Assembly (NCBI GenBank): GCA_947311845.1
Contig: CAMZMU010000012.1
Span: 8,704,661-8,768,660 of the forward strand
Reading direction: 5' to 3'
DNA: 64,000 bases
Origin: Poa pratensis
Taxonomy: Eukaryota > Streptophyta > Magnoliopsida > Poales > Poaceae
Shown: piece by piece, positions 57,471-64,000 of the stretch
Position numbering within the stretch: the stretch's first letter is position 1
Layout: every line of letters starts with the position of its first letter
The notes under the pieces: generated by a model
Database searches by the model: none
What the model saw: the letters and a program-made list of their open reading frames with translations, nothing else
Told to the model about the DNA's origin: nothing
Position numbers and translations under genes: made by a program

Positions 57471-58480
57471 GTGTACTAGTAGTAGGCATGTCGAAGAACT
57501 TGTCGAATTCCTCCTCGATCTTTGGCTCGTTGTTCAAGTCTTGCTCGGTGGCGCCTCCTCCATTCCGATGATGCTCCTCTTGCCCCTCCTCACGACAACA
57601 CGGCTAGGCTTTGACGGGTCGGTAATGAAGAAGCATTGCTCAACTTGGCTAGCGAGTACCCATGGCTCATTTTTCGCGGAGGCGTTCTTCGATTTGGCAT
57701 CGGTATTACCATGGTGGTGAAATACCGGCCTTCTTTGATGACGTCCTTGGCCCATCTTACACGGAACATTGGCACCACCTCTCCACAGTAGTTGAGCTCC
57801 CATATGTCCTCAATCCTTCCAAAGTATCTTTCCTTGACAGTAGCCTCCTCATCGCCGTATGATAGCATAGTTACTCCTGAGTTTTGATATTCCGACATCT
57901 TGTCCTTTTCCTCGGTGTAGAATCTGTAGCCGTTGCTGTCGTACGCCTGATAGGTCTTTACGTTATGCGAGGGACCCCGTGATAAGGAGAATATGAGTTT
58001 TTCATCTTTCGTAGATGGTGGTTTCCTCATTGCTAGCTCCATTTGCTTTTGCTTGAACCAACGCGTGAAGCTGGCGTTGTGCTCTCTAGTTACGTCTCCC
58101 TTCTTCCTCGGCCGGCCCAGTTTGATGTAATGTTGCTCGAGTAAGCATTTGTGCTGTTCCACCCAAGTTCGATCAACTATAAGTGTTGTAGCGCGACCGG
58201 TGAGCCCTGTCGTAGTCGTCCTTTCGACCCTGCATGCTGACAAAGATTGAGCTGGCGCCCTCTCGGTGACCATATCCATTGAGCCTGTCGAAGTGTTTCC
58301 TCGTGGGCAGACCTGCATCCTGGTTCTCGTTGCTTAGATAATTCTGGCAGAAGGAGATGCACTCGTAGGTTAGAAAGCCCTTGGTCATGCTTGCATCTGG
58401 ACGGGCCCTGTTGCGAACGTATCCTTTCATGACACCGTTCATCCATTCGAACGGCATCATGTAGTGCATGAACGTTGGCC
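57471..58480 (-). pseudogene. transposase C-terminal region (DUF4216-like)
   Basis: The main minus-strand frame (57590-58318) has the HNASFTRWFKQKQ, RGPSHNVKTYQAYDSNGYRFYTEEKD, QNSGV and YFGRIEDIWELNY blocks of the DUF4216 domain that accompanies plant TNP2 transposases. A frame change near 57660 moves the end of the domain (EPWVLASQVEQCFFITDP) to the 57534-57803 frame. The preceding piece (58173-58469) holds PFEWMNGVMKGYVRNRARPD, the end of the DUF4218-like part. Confidence 0.75.
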
Positions 58481-59071
58481 CTAGCTGCTGATGTCATCAA
58501 CGACATGGAGAAGGAGATGCACGCATATATCAAAGAATGCTGGCGGGAAGTAAATCTCGAGCTCGCATAGTACCAGCTCGATCTCTTCTTGTAGCCTGTC
58601 GAGCTGCTTCACCCCGATCGACTTCCTGTTGATGACGTCGACAAAGTTGCAAAGGGCAAGCAGCGTATCACGGACGTGCTCGTCCATTATCCCTCGAATC
58701 GCAACGGGAAGTATCTGCGTCAACAACACGTGACAGTCGTGAGACTTCATCCCGCTAAACCTCTTGTTCTTTCCGTCCAGATATCTGCTTATCTGTCCCG
58801 CGTAACCATTCGGAAATTTGACTCCTAGAAGACACCTGTAGAATTGCTCGAGCTCCTCCGGACTCATAGTGAAGCACATAGCGGGAAGCACCACAGTGTT
58901 CTTCTTTACCCTTTTGCCGCGACCTTGAGTCCCTTCCGTCTGATCATCATCATCATCGTCATCGCTATCGGGGGCCTGAAGATCTTTCCTGACACCAAGC
59001 CATTTCAGATCGTATCTTGCTTTCGTCCCATCCTTGGTCTTTTCCGGCATGTTGGAAAGAGTGCCAAGCAA
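58481..59071 (-). pseudogene. transposase middle region (DUF4218-like)
   Basis: An open frame of 196 codons. It starts in the KTKDGTKARYDLKWLGVRKDL segment, has an acidic poly-Asp insert, then MKSHDCHVLLTQILPVAIRG and ELEIYFPPAFFDICVHLLLHVVDDI, signatures of the domain following TNP2. The preceding frame (59005-59232) contains NLPYWKFLKTPHRLDMMHI. These pieces are separated by frameshifts. Confidence 0.78.
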
Positions 59072-60390
59072 ACTCTCGGTGACATCTTCGTAATGTGCAT
59101 CATATCGAGCCTATGTGGCGTCTTGAGGAACTTCCAGTAGGGCAAGTTGTGGAAAACAGCCCTCGCTTTCCATACACCCAGCAGCGGATCTACCTCGGTC
59201 GTTTCTTTCCCGGCGCAGGGCACTCCTCCCAATTATTCAACAGCTCGTCGATTTCTGTGCCGCTCCTCGGGATCGGGGTCCTTCGGGCTCGTCCTTACCA
59301 TTAAACAGGTCACCGCGTTTCCTCCACGGGTGATCCATGCGAAGCCACCTTCGAGCCCCTGGGTAACGGTTTTCGAAGACCCGGATTCCTTGGTAGCTGG
59401 AGATGCGGGGTCTTATCCATGCACCTGACCATGCGCAGAATCCGTGGCCTACCTGGGCCGATACATATGAGCAACCAGGATAGTCCCCGCACCGTCGTGA
59501 GCAGCGCGGCTCATTGGGAAATAATCTCCAGTGTAGGCATCCCACGTACAGGCTGGGGTCGCCCACAACGTGGCTAACTCCTCTTCCAATAGCGCGAGAT
59601 ACGTATGTATGTGGACACCTGCTTGTTTCGGCCCCTGAATGAGAAGACTCATGTGAATAACCTTTGCTTCGTGCACAACCACGGGGGAAGGTTGTAAGGC
59701 CATACAAACACGGGCCATGTGCTGTGCGTGCTACTCTGGTTGCCGAACGGATTGAGTCCATCGGTGCTCATACCGAGCCTGACGTTCCTTGCGTCGCCTC
59801 CGAAATTTCCGACGGCGTCCAACTCTTGCCACTGGCCAGCGTCGAAGGGTGTGTAAGGATCCTGCCCTTCTCCGGATCTCGTCAGGCTTCTCCCTTTCCG
59901 CGTGCTATTGCATGAGCTTTGCTTCCTTAGGGTCACGAAGTACCGCTGCAGACGGGGAGTGATAGGAAAGTACCATACCACTTTGTGAGGACCTTTCTTC
60001 CATGGCTCTTGTATCGTCCTTGGCCGACACCGGACATGTGGTTCTGTCCTTGTACTCGCCCCGATAAATTGCACAATCATTGATCCAGGCGTGGTATTTA
60101 ACGAGCGGTAGGTCAAGAGGGCACACGACTTTCTTGGCCTCCTCGATACTAGTTGGCAATTTGTTCCCCTCGGGAAGACGCTCGTGGAAGAATTTCATGT
60201 TCTTGTTGAAGCTCACGTCGGTCCATTTGTTTCCCGACTTCATCTCCAGAGCATCAAGCGTTACTTGCAAGCGCGTATCCTGTGGCCGGCACCCTGGATA
60301 CAACGGAGTCTTCCCGTCTATCTCCATTTGCGCCAGCTTGGCTTTCTCTCTAACGGTCCTCGCCTCCTTGAGAGAGCAGTTCTTGAACAT
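59072..60390 (-). pseudogene. TNP2-like transposase core, fragmented
   Basis: Minus-strand pieces in order: 59905-60390 (LYPGCRPQDTRLQ ... LPEGNKLPTS ... VKYHAWINDCAIYRGEY), 59649-60116 (PRLQRYF ... RNVRLGMSTDGLNPFG ... STWPVFVWPYNLPPWLC), 59449-59718 (LLIQGPKQAGVHIHTYL) and 59237-59490 (RRWLRMDHPWRKRGDLFNGKDEP). The STDGLNPFG Asp is in the conserved catalytic region of this family. At least three frameshifts and altered residues show the gene is dead. Confidence 0.8.
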
Positions 60391-60501
60391 GAGACTCCAT
60401 CAAGGCCGACATTAGCGAGCTCTGCGGCGTGTTCGCGTCTTCTCCACCACCATCTACTTCCTTCATCATGACCATGTCCGTCGGCATCTCCTTCGTCACG
60501 A

Positions 60502-60770
60502 TCATCTTGCCCGCTGCCCGCGTTCGTCTTCAGGCGCAACATTTGTTGTCGGCGCAACATTTGCTGTCGGCGCTTCATTGAAGCCTTCCATGAAACCGCG
60601 CCTGAGCAGGTGTTCCTCCAAGTGTCCGGAATCAGGGTCGATCCATCTCACAAATTTGCAACTTCTACACGGACATCGTATGTGGCGCTTGTTGCACCGA
60701 ATCATTTCCGCCTTCGCTTCTTCCTTGTAGTTGTTGATTCGACTGGAGCTCATCTTGATGACCATGGTCT
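60502..60770 (-). pseudogene. transposase-associated N-terminal zinc domain
   Basis: Contains RHIRCPCRSCKFVRW and then HLEEHLLRRGFMEGF, the Cys/His pattern of the transposase-associated domain at the start of plant TNP2 proteins. Between it and the core lies low-complexity sequence (about 60400-60570) with NVAPTTNVAPE-type and QQMLRRQQMLR-type repeats. Confidence 0.72.
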
Positions 60771-61291
60771 CCTACGCGGTATACATATAGAGTATGTGTT
60801 ATTAAGTCGGAAATGTTCGACGAAAAATTCGGCATGACTTCCCCTAGAAGTAGGACATATGTGGTGCAAAAATTTACCGAAATGGAAATGAATCAACTTT
60901 CGGAAACATCCATGCACCACGCCGGCGCAACACAACAACAAAAGGCAACAACATGCACAACACACACAAGCTTCATGTACACACATATTCATCCAACAAT
61001 ACTCACCTAGTAGATCTAGATCCGTTGCCGAGACGTGACCGTGATCGATGAGAGAGAGTGTGTGGTGATGGAGAGAATAGTGGACAAAAGAGGAGGAGAA
61101 TATATATGGAGCTCTCCCCAAGCCCTCACCAATTATATGTGAAACAAATTAGGTTTAACAACAAATAATGGATAATAGGATGGTCAAAATGCCATGGGAG
61201 AGGAGGAGCTCGAGCTAGATGCATGGGGGGGAGAATGAGAAGGTCACATGGGGAAAGTGGGTGTTGCCACTTTTTGTGGATCTGGCCGACA
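60771..61291. other. spacer between transposase start and right subterminal block
   Basis: Likely the 5' untranslated/promoter side of the transposase, given its minus orientation. No convincing TATA box assigned. Nothing else recognised. Confidence 0.35.
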
Positions 61292-61676
61292 TTCTGTGGC
61301 GCACCACCCACCGTGCGCCACAGAATGTTCACTTTCTGTGCGCATGGTTTCTGGTGCGCCACAGAAAATAACATTCTGTGGCGCATGGATACGGTGCGCC
61401 ACAGAATGTTAGTTTTCTGTGGCGCACCAGCCACGCTGCGCCACAGAAATTGCACAGATGGACCTAGCTCCAATGATTGCACGTGGGACCCACAGGATAT
61501 CTGTGGCGCATTGGGTAGGATGCGCCACAGAAGTCTGACTTTCTGTGGCGCATGGGTGCCATGCGCCACAGAAAACCAACTTCTGTGGCGCATGGCCACC
61601 ATATGCGCACAGAAAGGCCAAATATTTTGTGGCGCACCACCTTCCATGCGCCACAGAAATATTTCTGTGGCGCACC
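61292..61676. repeat. right subterminal repeat block
   Basis: Nine forward TTCTGTGGCGCA-type motifs alternate with eight reverse ones, as closely spaced hairpin pairs. A few have lost a base (61335 and 61600). The last forward copy ends at 61676. Confidence 0.78.
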
Positions 61677-61687
61677 AATTAAGGGTG

Positions 61688-64000
61688 CTGTAACATCCCA
61701 ATTTTGGAACCAAGAAAAACTTAGTTTTACCAGACCCCAAAATTCAGAACCAACAAAAACTTTTTGAAATGCTTTGCTGATGATTGTGTTTCCTTCCCAT
61801 TGCTATGTTGAATTAGTGTGACTTGTTGTTTGAGTTGTGTTGACTAGTAAATCCGAGACCCAACCATATAACATATATTAAACTTGGTGATCATGTCAAG
61901 ACAAGAACAAAATATTCCATATATCTCCTCCACTCTTATTTGGACCAACTTATTCTCAAATGATGCTTTGTTTAGCAACAACCAAAAATACCCACTCCTT
62001 GAGAAATAAAAGTATTTTCCAAAATTATATGTTTCCAAAATATGAGATCTATATCTTGATATTCCCTTGTATTGGTAGCCCTTATTTTAAACTCGTACTT
62101 TCATTTCTTTGAAAACAATAAAGGTGGGAAGTATATGCCCATATATTTTAGCAACCCTTTTTGGAAAAATATCAAACTAAAGTTGAGCTTTTCCCACCTT
62201 ATTCTTGTCAGGATGATACTGGATCACCACCCCACCACTTATCTGAGTAATAAAAACTTGGTTGAAACTTATAAATTGGTTGTCTAGTGTTGGTTGTTAA
62301 TTCCTGCCAAATTGATTGCTTGTGGTGGTTGCTTGCTAAAAGAAAAATATGAAGAAAAGAAAAGTAACACAATAAAAGATTCCCACATAAAAATCATGTG
62401 ACAAAGGTCACACAAATTTTTCTCTTAGTAAGGAAATCAATTTTGTTTTCCAAACAAAAATTCAGTGGAGTGACATAAGGATCACCCCCACTTTGCTATT
62501 ACATCTTTCTCTCTCCAAGAATATTTCTTAAAATCCAAGATTAAAATTCTATATCATTTCTTTATTATTCTCAAAACCACAAAATGTGCTATTTGCACAT
62601 ATCAAATAAATTCACCACCATACCATGAATCTTGTTAAACATACAAGGATCAAACCATGAAAAGAAATTTTAGGAAATGGAATTAAAATTTCGTCGAAGC
62701 AATTCATCGAACACGTTGGAGCCAGAAATCGAATTCTTCCCCAATTCTTCAAAACCGAAATCCAATCCATCGATTTCATGATTCATTTGTCGATTTCTTG
62801 CTGCCACACTCCCTCTCTCACACCACCTCACTCTCCAGAGCACGAAGAAACGTGCTATTTGGCCATTTGGGCCCATGGCCATGGAAGAACCCACGCCACC
62901 GTGCTGCTCCCGTACCGGCAATGGAAGCGTGGCGAAGGAGACGCCCCAGCTGGCCTGCTCTGCATCTTCCATCACCTCACCCCTCACCCGCACTCGACAG
63001 GAAGGAGGAGACCGCACCTGACGCTCTGAGGCGCCGTACCCCAGCAGCCCTGTCGAAGCTCACCGTGCTCTAGCCGCGCGTGGACGCCGACGCCAAACTT
63101 CACCACCAAGGCACCCAGCTCGTGTGACTCATCACCGACGCGCTCACTGTCACCCCTCAACTTCGCGACACGCCCACACCACCTCTGGAGCCCTGCGGCG
63201 ACGCCATCGATCCATCGCACTCCGCTGACCCGCCATGGATGCCGTGCGTCCCGAGCTCTCTCCCGAGCACCCGCGACCACTCTCTCCCTCTGAGCCCCAG
63301 CAGAGCAACCCCACTCCGTAACCGCATAGTACCACCGCTAATGACGTGCTCTCCCTCCACCCCCTAGCTCCTCTCGTGCACCCTGACCACGGCACGCCGA
63401 CGTTCGGCCAATAAAAAGCCACCCCCGCACCCGCCTCCACACCCGCCATTTCCCCTCTCCGCACTCCCACACACACCCCGTGCACCTCCAGGAGGGGGAG
63501 CCCCTCCCTCGAAGCCCCATTTGCCTCTGATTTCCTCGAGCTTCGCCGGAGCCGAAGGTGGAGGTCGATCACGGCCCGGCCGTGATACTCCCTCTTTCTT
63601 TCCTCTCTGGCCTGCATCCTCACCACCATTATCACCACCCTCACCCGCCGTAGTTTCTCTTGTTTCGTGCACAGACGCATCGAGAGCCGTCGCCGGAGTT
63701 GGAGCACGCCGCGAAGGAGCAGCCGACTACACCGACGCCAGGAGCTTCCCCAGCAAGTGTCAGCCGCCCCATGATCTTCCCCGAGCTCCCGCGCCTACGT
63801 TCTGCATCATTTCCGCAGCCTCCCGAGCCCCCTAGGTGAGTTTCCAGTGCACCTCGCCGTCGCCGGAGCTCCGGCGCCACCGCGAGTTAGAGGTCGATGA
63901 TCGGGCTCTGTGAGTCGTTGGATCTAGATCCAACGGCCACATACCGTTTCGATTAGAGTGTAGGCTGACAATTTGGCCCCACCCTCAGCGATTTAAACAT
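61688..64000 (+). other. unclassified repeat-like DNA starting TGTAACATCCC
   Basis: 61688-62690 is AT-rich without coding sense. 62780-63840 is GC-rich with short frames on both strands that show no recognisable domain. CTAGGTGAGT at 63830-63839 fits a splice donor. It could be a long LTR of a TGTAACA-type element or the first exon of a gene continuing to the right; I cannot decide. Confidence 0.3.

Larger units (their letters stand above)
56881..61687 (-). mobile_element. degenerate CACTA-type DNA transposon (ends not resolved)
   Basis: A TNP2-type transposase pseudogene on the minus strand lies between two blocks of TTCTGTGGCGCA subterminal repeats. That arrangement is typical of CACTA (En/Spm) elements, whose transposase binds subterminal repeats. 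I found no CACTA terminal sequence or 3-bp target duplication, so the borders are approximate. Confidence 0.65.

Noticed and set aside
63150..63707. Minus-strand ORF of 185 codons
   Set aside because: GC-rich composition opens several overlapping frames. No domain or conserved motif was recognised and there is no start context to support it.

Overview
This window is eukaryotic repeat DNA from what looks like a large-genome grass (Poaceae, probably Pooideae). The evidence is dense nested Ty3/gypsy LTR retrotransposons with initiator-tRNA-Met primer sites (TGGTATCAGAGC), LTRs that begin TGATG and end ATCA, a degenerate CACTA-type (TNP2) transposase and a satellite. I cannot name the species. 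I see no host protein-coding gene, tRNA, rRNA or CRISPR that I can support.

Layout. 1-2859: the 3' half of an LTR element (F) with a gag-like double zinc-knuckle ORF and no pol. 2860-7066: a 146-bp satellite with an 817-bp higher-order repeat, interrupted by an LTR fragment and a solo LTR with target-site duplication (TSD) GCTGG. 7067-34022: a gypsy element (H) interrupted in gag by a related element (E1); the insertion spans 8750-30662 and has TSD CATCA. Inside it lie five near-identical 2,711-2,713 bp LTR-leader-gag units (8750-22310), followed by full-length but frameshifted E1 (22311-30662). The rest of H (gag to RNase H, 30663-34022) is joined tail-to-tail to an inverted relative, E2m (34023-36952 and 44826-46291, minus strand). 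E2m is interrupted in its leader by element E3 (36953-44825, TSD CAAGA).

46292-55582: a short non-coding LTR element family (D, 572-bp LTR) on the minus strand, head-to-head with a plus-strand relative (A). A is interrupted by an internally deleted gypsy element B (49194-55349, TSD CAAAC, 877-bp LTRs about 1% diverged). 55583-56133: fragments of two further LTRs. 56134-61687: AT-rich and GC-rich DNA, then a CACTA-like element with alternating inverted subterminal repeats and a degenerate minus-strand transposase. 61688-64000: an unclassified repeat starting TGTAACAT.

How the pieces relate. The tandem array is explained by same-family insertion: E1 landing in H put two LTRs in direct orientation, and unequal exchange between them would copy exactly the segment [LTR + leader + gag up to the insertion point], which is the unit seen. 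E1 and E3, inserted independently, share five single-base deletions in gag-pol, which suggests both were copied from an already broken template by proteins supplied in trans. Four element types (F, E1/E3, B, D/A) carry a hairpin with an identical AGGA loop 16-22 nt upstream of the 3' LTR. Its stem differs between types but stays paired, including in F and D where the region is not coding. I regard that hairpin and the insertion-seeded array as the most interesting signals here.
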